Shown one piece after another: positions 12,441 to 23,701 of a DNA stretch of 64,000 nucleotides. The notes below the pieces were generated by a model. It was not told the DNA's origin and did not search any database. It saw only the letters and a program-made list of their open reading frames with translations. The position numbers and the translations under genes were made by a program. Origin of the DNA: Pochonia chlamydosporia 170 (Eukaryota; Ascomycota; Sordariomycetes; Hypocreales; Clavicipitaceae); contig NC_035790.1 of NCBI RefSeq assembly GCF_001653235.2, positions 5,022,001 to 5,086,000 of the forward strand, given 5' to 3'. The first letter of the stretch is position 1. The number at the start of each line of letters is the position of its first letter.

Positions 12441-13991
12441 TCAAGCCGCATTTCTCCCTGATTTCTGACGCCACTGTTCACCATATCTCGCAAGCAACCA
12501 AGTCATTACTGCCGTGACAGATATAAACAACCCAGATATGGTACTGAACCAGCCGACCCCAATACCCCGAATTGCAGGCAAGCACACAGCCGACCCAGCG
12601 GCAGCAAACATAAACCTGGCAAGATAGTTGCCCGCAACAGCCACTGAACTCAGTCCCTTATCCTGCAACACATCAATCAGATATGTATTTAGACTAGGCA
12701 GACAGAGAAGCTGAGCAAAAGCCTGCAAGAACATGACAACCACAACCAACGGTATACCTCCTTTTTCTTTCTCAATCGCCCATCCGTAAATAACCATGCA
12801 GCCAGGTATGAATAGCCCCATGATGAAAAATGAGGTATTCAAACGATCCTCTGGCACACGTCGGCCTCGCTTGCGTATGTACCTCGCCACAACATAATCT
12901 GACCAACGGCCACCGACAAGTGTGCCGAACAAATATCCCGACCCGGGGGCCAGGTAGAAGAGTGCCGATTGCAGCGGGGATGTCAAGTTGAACCGGGGGT
13001 TGAGCACATACCGAATGGGCGTTAGGAGGGAGTATTGATTCCATATCAAAGATGATACTGCCAAAGCTGTTATCCACAGATTGGGATATACAAGAAGCGG
13101 GTGTATGACTTTCCAGGGGTTACTCATTTTGCCCAGTTCAAGCACCTTTTGACACCGGCTTAGGTTCTCAAACGTGGTCGGTTTCTCAGGAATAGTCTCC
13201 GGAAGAAGAAACAAAACCATGATCGTAGCAACAAGCCCCAGACCAGATATGATCCAAAATATCACCCTCCATGTCGTGTAAGTAGTGACAATACCACCCA
13301 AGAGCGGCGCGACACTCGGCCCAATTAATATCCCAGACATGAATAACGACAGCGCACGCCCCCTATCAGTAGGGTGGTATATATCCCCGACGATTACTGA
13401 CCCTACTACCAAGTATGCCGTTCCTTGGAAGGCAGTCAGCATTCGGAAGATAAAGTACGCCGCCACGTTCGGGGCTGCAGCTGTCCCGGCACTAAATGCC
13501 GTGAGGAGAACGCTTGATGCTAGGAACACGGGTCGTCGACCTATGGATTGGGCGAGAGGGCCCCAGAGAATGGGGCTGATGGCCATGAAGACGAAGAACA
13601 TGGCGTTGGAGATGTTGATGATTACGCCGGTGGAGTTGAGGGAGGATGCTACTTCGGGGATGGCGACGAGGACTGCTGTGGAGGAGATTGGTGTGATGAA
13701 GCCGCAGAAGCTGACGGTTGTCATGATGGCAAGACGGCGGGATCGGGTGAATCGGTTGTATGTTGCTCTGTCGCTGTGGATTGAGGTTGTCTCATTATTC
13801 ATTTCGGGATCGTTGCTTGAAGTGTGGTTATGTTGGGTTTCATTGCGATAGAAATGAGAGGCTGTATTTTTTAATCGTTCTTGCTGTGATTCATGGCTTG
13901 AGAGCACCGCTGATTTTAAAGCTATGTCTTCGATAGTATGATTTTGATGTGGTTCCTCTTGAGAAGAATATTTTGTAGTGGAAGGCGCCAT
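12441..13991 (-). CDS. MFS transporter, DHA1 (drug:H+ antiporter) type
   Basis: Intronless 516-aa polytopic protein. About 85 polar N-terminal residues precede 12 predicted membrane segments. Loop 2-3 carries the MFS motif A variant GPLAQSIGRRPVF; the later DIYHPTDRGRALS and the RVIFWIISG segment are typical of fungal DHA1 (Qdr/Flr-like) exporters. The central loop has LPETIPEKPTTFENLSRC. It probably exports small toxic compounds across the plasma membrane by proton exchange; the substrate cannot be read from sequence. No biosynthetic genes adjoin it, so a cluster exporter role is unsupported. Confidence 0.85.
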   Translation of the reverse strand: MAPSTTKYSSQEEPHQNHTIEDIALKSAVLSSHESQQERLKNTASHFYRNETQHNHTSSNDPEMNNETTSIHSDRATYNRFTRSRRLAIMTTVSFCGFITPISSTAVLVAIPEVASSLNSTGVIINISNAMFFVFMAISPILWGPLAQSIGRRPVFLASSVLLTAFSAGTAAAPNVAAYFIFRMLTAFQGTAYLVVGSVIVGDIYHPTDRGRALSLFMSGILIGPSVAPLLGGIVTTYTTWRVIFWIISGLGLVATIMVLFLLPETIPEKPTTFENLSRCQKVLELGKMSNPWKVIHPLLVYPNLWITALAVSSLIWNQYSLLTPIRYVLNPRFNLTSPLQSALFYLAPGSGYLFGTLVGGRWSDYVVARYIRKRGRRVPEDRLNTSFFIMGLFIPGCMVIYGWAIEKEKGGIPLVVVVMFLQAFAQLLCLPSLNTYLIDVLQDKGLSSVAVAGNYLARFMFAAAGSAVCLPAIRGIGVGWFSTISGLFISVTAVMTWLLARYGEQWRQKSGRNAA

Positions 13992-16057
13992 CTATTCGTC
14001 TGGCCAGCAATTGCAAGACCGCAATTGTGAGCTGGCGAATATGGCGTCGAGAGTTCTCGTTGATACTCCCATTTATTACAACCGCCCTCAGAATAGAGGC
14101 TACATGTAAGCATAGTGTAAGAAGTCAAAGAGACCAAAGATAACAAGTTAGATGCATATTGAAGCTTCGGTATGCTTTGGGCCGATGATCGGGCGACCCA
14201 TCGGAGAGAATCCCGTCCTGGCTGTATCACCAAGTAGAGATCCACAAGGAACAGCTTCCCAATAACAGAAACTGGATGAATCAATAGTCATAAACTTCAA
14301 TTCGCAATTTCTGGCGGATAAATGGCCGTGGGGGCTAATGTCCGTTTGCGCTAGAGCGTGGTTGCAACCTGAAGGAAAGAATCTGTAACATCCGGAGTAG
14401 TAGCTGGAGGAATATTGTACCTGGTTGTTACACTGACGCCAAAGTGCAAAAGATCTTGAAGCATGAACCGCTTCAAAGAAAATATGTTCTCGCATTTACC
14501 TACAGCTCCTTGTGCTTTGTGTATCTTCTAGTTGGAGAACTCTCTACGGAATGACATGGAGCCGATAGCGCTGTTAGATGGAGTCTGCTATTATGAAGGC
14601 GACTTCTTTAGCTAGACAGCCAACATATCAAGATGTTATAAGCTCAACGTAATAAATCTGAATTGTTCTTTGACTAGGACGTTCACACTGGAGAACTTGA
14701 CGACGCCGCGCCACAAAACGGATAACATCAACAATACCAAACCTGGCCCCAGTCGTTTCTCACTTCTTGCTTCTTCCCGTGCCACGTCAAGCGAGCCATA
14801 TAAAGAGCGGTGGCAATGGCGCCAACGCAAGGGACATCTTTGATCCCAGTCAGGTCAATCCAAGGATGGTAAACAAAGTTGAAGAATTCGCCCAAAATGG
14901 AACAATCTATTTGTCATTGCGACAAATGAGGCTGCTGGTGCATCGGGAAGTTCTATGCGGGATAGATTGCGTGGTTTTCGCCATTCCAAGTCGGGATGGT
15001 CAACATTAAACAGCTTATCAAAACACGACGGTGAAATACTACCCTTGGCCTTTTCTGAAGTAGAAGTGGTCCGCACCAACGGGCGGGTACGGCTGGAAGA
15101 TGGGGAGGGTCGGATGAGCGGTCAAGATGATCATCTTCAGCGTTCGAGAAAATTGCCAACTTGGCAGCATGGGATGGGCTCGCAGATGAGATATCTGCAA
15201 CCACTATGTTTTATTACGTTGTCGGTCGTATAATACCTCTCGTAACAGCATCTTCTCTGAATAGTCGTTTCGTCTATCCCAGAACGAGAATGTGGCCCTG
15301 TTAGTGAAGCAGAAGATACAACTTGCAAATTCCCCCAGGTGATGGATCAGGCGGTCTGAAAATTTTCAACTTTCCTGTCCCTGATGTCCACCGACTCGGA
15401 GGTGTCTTTTACATCTCCAGCTTGAGATAATCATTGCATCCAGATGCAAGGAAAAAACAACGCCAAACGCGGGTGGCTGGCTTTTGGAAAGGCCCATCGC
15501 GAATCTTTCTGCCACCGCAAGTTTGCAGCCTCTCATGACCAGCAAATCAGTCGATGCCATCAGAGCAGTTGGTGTCCACTGCAATTCCCACTGGCAGTTC
15601 CACTCCAGTTGCACTTGTGGTTTGGTTTGGTTCAAGCTGATCATGCAGCCTCACATCCTCTTTGTTGGACCATGCAGTCCCACCAGATTGTCGTTGTTGT
15701 TCCCCGACCTGCAGAAGCGTAAGGTCCAAGCAGTGACTGTTTGCTCAGACGGTTAGCTTGGGTCCAGATACGGCCAGATATTGACGGAAAATCCTGTTCT
15801 CCACCGCATGGCCTCAGTCGCGCCATTTGTGCTGCATCGTGGTTCACGGCTGACAAGTCGAGTCGAGTCCATCTGCCGCCACCGCACAAACCGCGCATTC
15901 TGATCTGGTCTATATAAGACGGCTGCCCATCCACCGAGATTGGACTCTTTTTTTTTTCTTTCCTCTCCAAGTAGAGATTCATCTCGAAAAGAAAACGCCT
16001 TTTTAACAACTTTTTAAACATCTTTTTAGGTTTTATACCTTTATAACACATATCACA
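13992..16057. other. Promoter region, MFS / metallothionein
   Basis: Two kilobases between divergent genes. I found no coding sequence with codon or family support. The right end holds a strong TATA box and a long pyrimidine/oligo-T tract (15948-15959) before the metallothionein ATG. This fits a highly expressed inducible gene. Confidence 0.6.
15911..15918 (+). promoter_or_regulatory. TATA box of the metallothionein gene
   Basis: TATATAAG, 147 bp before the ATG and followed by a pyrimidine-rich initiator region. The spacing implies a 5' UTR of roughly 110 nt. Confidence 0.65.
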
Positions 16058-16212
16058 ATGGCTGGTAACTGTGGCTGCTCTGGCTCTGCTAGCTCTTGCA
16101 ACTGTGGCTCAAGCTGTATGTCTTCCCCGAGGTTCACATAAATGATCAGAGTGAAGCAGCAACTGACTTTGTAAATACAGGCACCTGCACATCATGCGGT
16201 CGATCATTATAA
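16058..16212 (+). CDS. Copper-type metallothionein, 29 aa, two exons
   Basis: Exons 16058-16115 and 16181-16212 with a 65-bp intron (GTATGT...TACAG, branch-like ACTGAC). The product starts MAGNCGCSGSASSCNCGSSC and has seven cysteines at positions 5, 7, 14, 16, 20, 22 and 25. These form the C-x-C ... C-x-C ... C-x-C-x2-C pattern of the Neurospora crassa copper metallothionein, which has 26 residues and seven Cys. There are no aromatic residues and it ends GRSL. It should bind Cu(I), about six ions in the Neurospora protein, in the cytosol. The intron falls inside the Cys-rich region in a glycine/serine stretch. Upstream TATA and oligo-T support strong transcription. I saw no convincing Ace1-type copper element. 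Confidence 0.9.
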
Positions 16213-18330
16213 TTATGATTGGTCGCCCCCTTATACCAAGTTGTTAACAACCACAACGTCCTCGACCCGGGAGGCTTTAACTAGCACTACTCGTGGGGAG
16301 AGGGGGCAAACACCAAAAAAAAAATAACGAAAACACATAAAGATATGCTATAAAAAATTGGTCGATGGGATTTTATTCATCGAAATAATTGCTCTGTTTA
16401 ATGCACACTGTCGGAAATGGGTTTGTTGGACGCAACGGCTCATGAGTTTTTAACGGATTGTTTGGATTAGATTGGCATTGGTAAAGGCTTTATGAAAATG
16501 GATTTTTTGGATACTGATATTGACGCAGCCTGTTATACCCCGGGGTTATTTAACTGCTAGTCTATCTCTTGAATATAGTTTTCCTTTGTATTATTTGCCG
16601 GCCAAGGTGGTGTGTGAATGTACCCGGACTGTGCTATGAGATGAACCCATGGCGGCCCAGTTCAGCATCTTTGTTGATTGCATTACATGGAATTGTGACC
16701 GTGGCTTTGAGACCCTGTGTGTGGCGGTTTTACAATGACGCTGGGAGGACGGAGATTGGCAGAGACATCCAACAATTGCCTGTTCTGGAGATTCAGGATG
16801 GCTAAGGTGAACAACCTGCAGTTATCAACCAAAGGTGTCATCTGCTTGCTTCGCAGTTATTAGCCAGGGCAACCAGTTCAATGGATGCTATCATGATGCC
16901 AGCAGAAGAGGCTTGTGTCATGGCTCCCGGTACACATGCTAAATTGCGAACTGTTCCAGCCACTGCCACGAGTCTATCTGGCCATTTCTGGCAAATGTTG
17001 CGGGAGCGGCTCATCCACATTGACTAGATTCCATATGGACGAGAACAACAACCTACCAAGCAACGTCAATTTCCTGACAGTTCTACTGTCTGGCTCTGTT
17101 GCGGTGATGAAAGCCACAGGCATTGCACCGACTGCCCGTTCGCCCCACGTCGCAGCCAATGAAGACATGGACGGCTCACGTGGGTGGAACTGCTTCGGCC
17201 TCGGTTGCGCCCCGGATTCCAGTTGAGCAATTGATGGTCAATGATGAACTGGCACCAGAATGTTTGGTGCCACCAGACCAGAACAGGCCGAAAGCTGCAG
17301 TCAATCCAATAATAAAGTAAGCAAGGCTGCTGCTGGTGTAGCACCGCAGTTATTGCACTTGATTTTGATGGAAGGGCTCCAAGGTTCAAAAGTTGTTAGC
17401 CAGCACAAAGGACGTGTAATAATCCTCCCGACAAACTTTTGTGCACCTTGGCAGTAATCCTCCGTCTGGTCCTTTTTAGCCTTTCTCCCTTTACTCCATA
17501 CATCCTCCATCAAATCCATCGTCAAATTTCATTGCAAACACGTCGCGCAGGCCCCGGTCGAGCGAACGCTCTGTTGCGTTTCATATTTTTTGGCAAGCCA
17601 ATGACTTGACGCTTGGGAGGTTGATTCAACTGCCTGGCCTTGCGGTTGTTGCCAGCGGAGCTCTTAATGGCTGCAATTGTGAGTTTGACCAGACTTGACC
17701 CTTCAATGTTCCCCATGCTTCCGACCATTCTGCATCCTGGTATCTCGTTTGTCCTTGTCCCTTTGCCTGATCCCCCGTGCTGTTTTCTTTTCTCCCTTCT
17801 CAGCACGATCTAGCTGTCACGGCGTCTCTTCCCTCTGGCGATCTTATCCTTCGCGAACTGTGGCGGACAGCTGTTGGGGTGGTCATGGTCGTGTGGTCAC
17901 TCGCGGGGCTTTTGCGTTTGGCATGTGATGTCACATTTGAGTCCATGTCTGGGCTGTCTGTCTGCCTGGGACAAGCAGCTCCAGTCTGGCTCGTCAACTT
18001 GCACTTGACGCAGCCCGACCACCGAGCTCGAGCTTGATCTTCACGTCACTGCCACTGCCACGCAACGCTCGGCTACGCTCAGCGCATGCCGGTTTCCCTG
18101 CGCATTTTCCGTACCATCTGCATCAGAAGTCATATTCCATCCGTTTACCCATACATCATTCGACATTTGTTACCCGAAGCAGAGACCTTCGGTGGATCGC
18201 GCACATGTCCTGGTCCTCAAGCGGGAACTTGGTCATATTTTGTATAGCATATCACCTGCAGCTGCAATACTGACACCGACCCTTTGCGGATGATTAGGAA
18301 TCTCCGTGGCTATCGCATCTAGACCTACCC
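16213..18330. other. Intergenic, upstream of peroxin gene
   Basis: About 2.1 kb without a supported gene; short frames only. It contains the 3' UTR of the metallothionein gene and the promoter of the peroxin gene. Confidence 0.55.
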
Positions 18331-20191
18331 ATGTCTTCACGCGACGACGCCTCCTCGGCTTCGACATATGAGTCGCAGAATGCGACCGGATTGCCGCCGA
18401 CCTATGCCTCCTTCTCGCCCGTTACGCTCTCCGCCAACACACCGTCGCGATCCGCTCGTCGTTCCAATATCCTAGTCCACCAGAAGAGTCCGCTGCTGTT
18501 GGCGACTCCTCCGCAAGTTACTCGCGCTCTCGCTTACAGCCACCCATTTCTGCTACCACTCAATAAGTTTGTCGGGTTGTTGACATGGAGCACCGGAGAC
18601 CCATGGCAAAGCTTCTTGCTTCTGTGCGCCTTTTGGTTGGTGGTGCTGTACGGTGATGTAGTGGTGCGGAGAGCTGGCCCTGTAGTCATCGGGATGGGCA
18701 TTATTGCCGGCATGTATGGACGACGATATAGCCCACTGAGCACCAGTGGTTGGATTGAGCCCCCGAGACCAACCAAGGACGCATCCAATGCCAGCAAAGC
18801 CTCAGCTTCTGGCTCTCACAGCGAAGGAGCTGGGTCCAAGAAACCAAAGCACCAGAGAGCCGCTTCCGAGATTACGAGCACGAAACACCAAAAGACGCTT
18901 GACGAGATTGTCGATACTCTAAAGGAGTTTACCGGCCGTTGCAATGTGTTGATGGAACCGCTACTCGAGATGACAGACTTTCTCAGTACGCAAAGAACGC
19001 CAACCAGCGCAACTACGAAACCTGCTTTGACGGCTATGTTTGTGAGGCTTCTCATTGTGACTCCCTTCTGGCTCGCTCTGACCATGCCGCCCTTCCACGT
19101 CATTACTACCCGTCGTGTTGTCTTGGTCTTTGGTACGATTATCCTGAGTTGGCATGCCAGACCCATGCGAGTCACCAGAACTCTTCTTTGGAGAAGCTCG
19201 CTTATCCGTAGATCCGCAGCTGCGATTACTGGACTCCGTTTTGATGGGCCTCTCAAGACGGGGCATAAGCTTGCCGCCGAAGCTGCCAAGGGGCACGTTG
19301 CCGCCGCTGGCACAGGCAGCCACAGGAGCGGTCGCAGCAAAAGCTCTGGCGTCAAATTCACATTCATCATTTACGAAAACCAGCGTCGTTGGGTGGGCTT
19401 GGGCTGGACGGCGAGTCTCTTTGCCTATGAGCGCCCTGCGTGGACGGACGAGCATAACAACCCTGTACCGTCTAGGGATGAGTTTGAGTTGCCGGATGTG
19501 GAGGATGGGAGCACAATGCGTTGGCAGTGGGTTGAAGGCAGCCGGTGGAGAGTAGATGGAGTCCCAGACGAAAAAGGATCCGTCGACTATGATGGCGAAG
19601 AGGGCAAAAACGGTTGGATATACTACGATAACAAGGTAAGCCGAGGGCGATCAAGTCAGAACACGGTAGTACGGGGGAGAGTTGCTAACAACGTGGTAGT
19701 GGCAATACGGCCGAAGAGGTCAGGATGGTTGGGCAAAGTGGACTCGCCGACGAAAATGGTACCGAGACGCAGAGCTCGTGGAAGTCGACGAATCAGACGT
19801 GCCTTTGCCCGGCGAGAATGGTACACCAAAATCACCAAAGCATAGCCACAAGAAGAGTTATTCTACCTCGGGGGAGAAGATGGTACCAGTACGTGCCGAC
19901 TCACACCTCACAACCAGTGACCAGCCCGCCACGGATGATGACGGCGCATCCATTCTTTCCACGTCTTCCAAGTCTTCGTTTTGGCCGTCATCATTAAGAC
20001 GGCGTCAAGCAGAGAAACCCCCGCGCACATCAACAGATAAAGACCGACCGAGGAGATTAAGCGTTACTGAGGCGGCGCCCGATGACGACGCTAGCGGACT
20101 AGACTTGGAGACGGAACTGGAACTTCAGAAGCAAGGGAAAGATGGTGGCAGATGGGGTATTGGTGATGAAGCGCATATGAATCTCGAGTGA
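18331..20191 (+). CDS. Dysferlin-domain peroxin (Pex24/Pex28-32 family)
   Basis: 598 aa from exons 18331-19635 and 19700-20191 (intron 64 bp). The N-terminus is Ser/Thr-rich; a membrane region near residues 90-130 (LLLCAFWLVVLYGDVVV, then VIGMGIIAGMYGRRY) is followed by a polar loop and a second hydrophobic pair near 230-275. The C-terminal half carries a dysferlin-type domain: FIIYENQRRWVGLGW, YERPAWTDE, MRWQWVEGSRWRVD, and, across the splice, GWIYYDNKWQYGRRG and WTRRRKWYRD. This combination defines the fungal Pex23/Pex24 group of peroxisomal or ER membrane proteins that control peroxisome number and ER contacts. The tail is acidic and disordered. The splice is needed to finish the DysF C motif. 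Confidence 0.9.
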
Positions 20192-20499
20192 CCAGTTGTC
20201 GTGTCGTTGACGGCAAAATGCAGAGTATAGTGATATCCAATCATGTTGTCTGATTAATATATGTGATGACCATTTACGGCTGCAAGAGGGAAAGTGAGCA
20301 TGAAGTGAGGTGAATGAGTCGCAGGCGCAGCACAGTGAACATGTGAACTGGTGTGTAGGACAACAAGCAAATGACTAAGGAACCTATCACTCTCGTCATG
20401 TTTTCTCACCAAATCTTGTGTTCTGTTTCCCATTTAAGCCAACCTCAGACTTACTACTCCATCTGTTTGGAGCACATTTCCGCAACTACAAGCACCATC
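20192..20499. other. Short intergenic region
   Basis: 308 bp between two tandem plus-strand genes. Nothing is recognised apart from the expected terminator and promoter functions. Confidence 0.5.
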
Positions 20500-21352
20500 A
20501 TGGGCGACGGACTTCCCACCCCGAGTCCCCGTTCAACACACCGCAACCCCTTCCAGCAACACGAAGAAGAAGATCTCCTCACGCCGCTTCTACAATCTCG
20601 CCGCCCCTCTCGACAATATGCATGCGCTTCCACACCGTCAGGTGACTCCTTCTCCCTCACCAGAAGCTATCCCCCTCGAACGGACACTCTCCCAGCCTTC
20701 GTGGACCCCTGGCGCCCTAGAACCTCTATCCCTGATATCCGATCGCCTACGAACCCTGAGTTTTGGTCTCCCCCCCAGGAACAAGCTGGTCCTTCTACGC
20801 CCAGAGTACCGGCTATCCAAGTCCGTGATGAGTCTCCCACCGGTAAAGCGAGGGAGCCTTCCTCTATGGCATCGGAAGATACAGTACGGAGACAACCCTT
20901 GACGCCTTTCCCGCCGTGGATGAGCAACTCTGATAGAGAATGTCAGGAGACTTGCGAGGAAAGACGGGAACGAGATAAAACTGAGGTTAGGAGGCGTGGG
21001 TGTGGTGATGCCCGGAAGTTGAGGAGGGAAGTTGTGCATGTGGTGGTCTTGGCGATGCAGTTTGTTACGTTGCTGGGTGTGTTTTGCGCGTGGGTTGGTG
21101 TTGCGGTTTGGGAGGGTGATCCTGGTTCTACGTTTTGGAAGAGGTATGTTGATTTTACTCCTTTTGGATTTGGGTTGTGCTAATGAGTGCAGTATGAGGT
21201 GGTACTTCCAGCCTATGCTTGGCGTGCTGAGCGTGTTCATGATGGTTATGATTTTGATTTACGAAGTTAATGGCTTATCTGACACGGCTTGTTTGGGCGT
21301 GCAAGTTGTGGTGTTGATGGGGAGTAGTGCCACGGGGTTCTGCGTCGCTTAG
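20500..21352 (+). CDS. Unknown multi-pass membrane protein, apparently cut by an in-frame TAG
   Basis: Exons 20500-21143 and 21193-21352 (intron 49 bp, with GCTAAT before the acceptor) give 267 aa. Residues 1-170 are Pro/Ser/Arg-rich and polar, with LLTPLLQSRRPSR. They are followed by a basic helix and membrane segments VVVLAMQFVTLLGVFCAW, PMLGVLSVFMMVMILIYEV and LGVQVVVLMGSSATGFCV. The frame then meets TAG at 21350-21352. Beyond it the same frame stays open for 46 codons and encodes a fourth hydrophobic segment (see next entry). The protein is therefore either natively three-helix or a truncated four-helix protein. I do not recognise the family. Confidence 0.6.
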
Positions 21353-21493
21353 TGGGCGTTTGAGCAGAGCAGTCGGGTGGTTATTGGGATGGCGGTTGGG
21401 AGTGGGATCGCAATGCTTGGGGTGGCGATGTTTGGGTTTGTGAGGGGGGTTTTGGTTTGGTGGTTGGATGGGGGTGAGTTGTGGGTAGATTGA
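21353..21493 (+). other. Coding-like extension after the TAG
   Basis: 46 codons in frame with the preceding gene, from TGG to TGA at 21491-21493. It begins WAFEQSSRVVIGMAVG and continues with a hydrophobic run ending FVRGVLVWW. This reads as a loop and a fourth membrane helix. No plausible intron removes the TAG: AG-ending candidates would give an intron of 34-54 nt without a branch site. Confidence 0.5.
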
Positions 21494-22219
21494 GGGTGTT
21501 GGTGAGTGAATGGTGAGAAGATTGCTTGATGATGTCAGGTTGTGAGGTTAGGACGCGTTGAGTGCGATGTGGTGAGACGCGTGGATTGGGCAGCTTGCGG
21601 TGATATTGTATGCAATCTAGTATCGATTCCGCGAGGTGAGAACTGGATACATCACATTGCTTCCAGATGGGAACCATTGAATTTAGTATCTTGTCGTTGA
21701 GTCACAAGCTGTGATGTTATCGGGAAGTTATCGAGTGGGTGGAGACTTGGACTTTCTCGCCTTGAAGTTCTGCACTCAAGGCTTACCCTATTGCAATATG
21801 AATTTCGCAACGTGCCAATTACAAAGAGAGCTTGTCGATTTCAGGCGCATTTAAAGCTTGCTCTGTTTAATATGTCGGCGCTAATATTTTACAGCAGGGT
21901 TTACCAATCAAGCGTGCAGTCGTTGCAGGCATAAATCTCATCAGTTAACATCGGACATGTTACAATCACGTTCCTCAAAGACACACGGAATATGGCTTCA
22001 TCCTGCACTTAGCAATGGACCATTACACACATCAATCCGAGAAGAGCAGAAGCTGACAGATATTCAACATGCATGCAATCAAGCTCACTCAATAACAAGC
22101 ATGTAGCATTCTATCGCTTCACAACCATCTACCTGCCCTTTCCAACCAACTTCACCAGATGACTCATGAACCAAGGGTCCATAACACATAATAACGATGA
22201 CGTCTTCAACAAGTTCCAA
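21494..22219. other. Intergenic region before the tRNA gene
   Basis: About 0.7 kb, AT-rich in its right half, with no supported gene. Confidence 0.5.
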
Positions 22220-22336
22220 GGCAGAATGGCCGAGTGGTCTATGGCGACGGTCTCAAGCACAGCATATGCGCTTTCGTCTGCGAAAAGCAGCGTTCCGTTC
22301 ACGAAAGTGGCCGGGGTTCGAATCCCCGTTCTGTCA
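22220..22336 (+). tRNA. tRNA-Leu (anticodon CAA), intron-containing
   Basis: A class II cloverleaf can be folded. The acceptor GGCAGAA pairs with TTCTGTC followed by discriminator A, and the D arm is GCC/GGC. The anticodon CAA is at 22254-22256 after CT and before G. An intron of about 35 nt occupies roughly 22258-22292, right after position 37. A variable arm hairpin CAC-GAAA-GTG and T arm CGGGG-TTCGAAT-CCCCG complete it. The mature length of about 82 nt, long variable arm and A73 all fit leucine. The first base pair of the 3' anticodon stem next to the loop is a T-T mismatch in this reading. Confidence 0.93.
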
Positions 22337-23701
22337 ATTCTTTTTTTGACTTTTTTCTTTTTTGGCAGATTTTTGGTCTCAGTTGATACATGCCTCTTTG
22401 TGAAAGTGTTTTCTTTTTTCAAGTTGGATCAATGGTAGCCGACGTTGTGATTTGGTACGTGGCCTATGTTGTGGCCTTGTTTTGCTAACTGTGAGGTATC
22501 ACACACCAAAAGGTCCGTTGTACCCATCTGGTATTACAGAATAGTTCAAGAGCTTTTGATTATGTCCATAAACTGCCCATGCGTTTTGTAGTAGGTTTTT
22601 TAAGACCTCATTCTGTTTAATTACAGCTGCACTGTGACAAGGCGCGTGCAAAGCATCGCTGCCTGACTTACAAGAACAGACTGGCAAGGCGGATGAGAAC
22701 AAAACTTGATGCAGTACGGGAAACTACGGATTGTCTCGATGCTTATGTTTCCCTATTTGGCTGATCGAAAGTGTAGCCGTATGACTCCCGTTCCACCAAC
22801 ATACATACCAGCCTGGCAGCATGTGGTGTCACAACGAATGATCTGCCACAAGGATCGCAAGTGGTTCTACACCGGTATCTACAGGTCAGGTTCCTCGGTC
22901 AGGCTGATTTAATTCTGCCAGAAGCGCTTCAATGCCTGTATTAGTACAGGATCATCGGAGAGCTCCGAGGGGTAAGCAAAAGATGAGGCGATTTGAATGG
23001 CCGAACTGGCGGCAACAGAGGGAACAAGAAAAAAAAAAAAATTCACAGAAGTTGACCAGGGTCCACAGTGACGGAGGAATGGAGGGGGGCAGTTGTGAGA
23101 CCAGTTGACGCCAGCCGCTGAGTGCAGAAGGAGGCGGGGCAGTAGTTATCATCAACTCCAAGAAGCACTCGAGGACATAGCTTTCGGCCAAGCATGTGGA
23201 CGAGCCCATGTACCACCGTAGTGTCTCGCTAGAGGTCAATGATGGAGCAATAATGCAACAGCAGTTGGTCAAAAGTTGAAAAGAGCTTGCATACCTTACT
23301 AACGGATTTCATGGCAGACAACCGTCAAGCCAAGGGCGACTGGAGACCTGGAGCACGTCTCAATGGCCACCATCAAATGCCTAAAGTTAGTGGCACCAAG
23401 CTTGAGCCCCGCGGCCAACTGCAGCCAGCAGCAGCAGCCTAGCAGATCCCGATGTAGAAAATTCTTAAGACGCACGACATCACCACCCTTCCCTCTCCTC
23501 CCTTCCCTTCTTCTTTTCTTTCTCCTCTCTTGGGCACTTTGCCTCACCTATTCTCATCAGGCTCGTACGCCTCGCCTAATCTGAACTCCGTAATACCAAT
23601 CTCTGTTACCCAACTTGTCTTGGTCCCTTGCGACACCAATTTTGTGATACCCCGCCAAACTTTTTTTTTTCTCGAATTTCACAGCCAAAAAAACAGCCAC
23701 A
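22337..23701. other. Intergenic, upstream of XPT1
   Basis: No supported gene. It includes an oligo-A run near 23029-23041 and pyrimidine-rich tracts at about 23484-23530 and 23661-23670, directly before the XPT1 start. Confidence 0.5.
22341..22347 (+). terminator. RNA polymerase III T-run terminator
   Basis: Seven T residues starting five bases after the tRNA 3' end, backed by further T-runs. Confidence 0.8.

Noticed and set aside
18816..19370. 184-codon minus-strand frame
   Set aside because: Antisense to the peroxin coding sequence, whose domains are clear; an artefact of GC-biased codons.
20638..21240. 200-codon minus-strand frame
   Set aside because: Antisense to the membrane-protein exon and its intron; Pro/Arg/His-rich as expected of a complementary shadow.
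22129..22422. 97-codon minus-strand frame over the tRNA
   Set aside because: It crosses a folded tRNA-Leu gene and its terminator.
22337..23701. Possible transposon remnant between tRNA and XPT1
   Set aside because: tRNA flanks are common insertion sites, but I saw no terminal inverted repeats, target duplications or transposase fragments.
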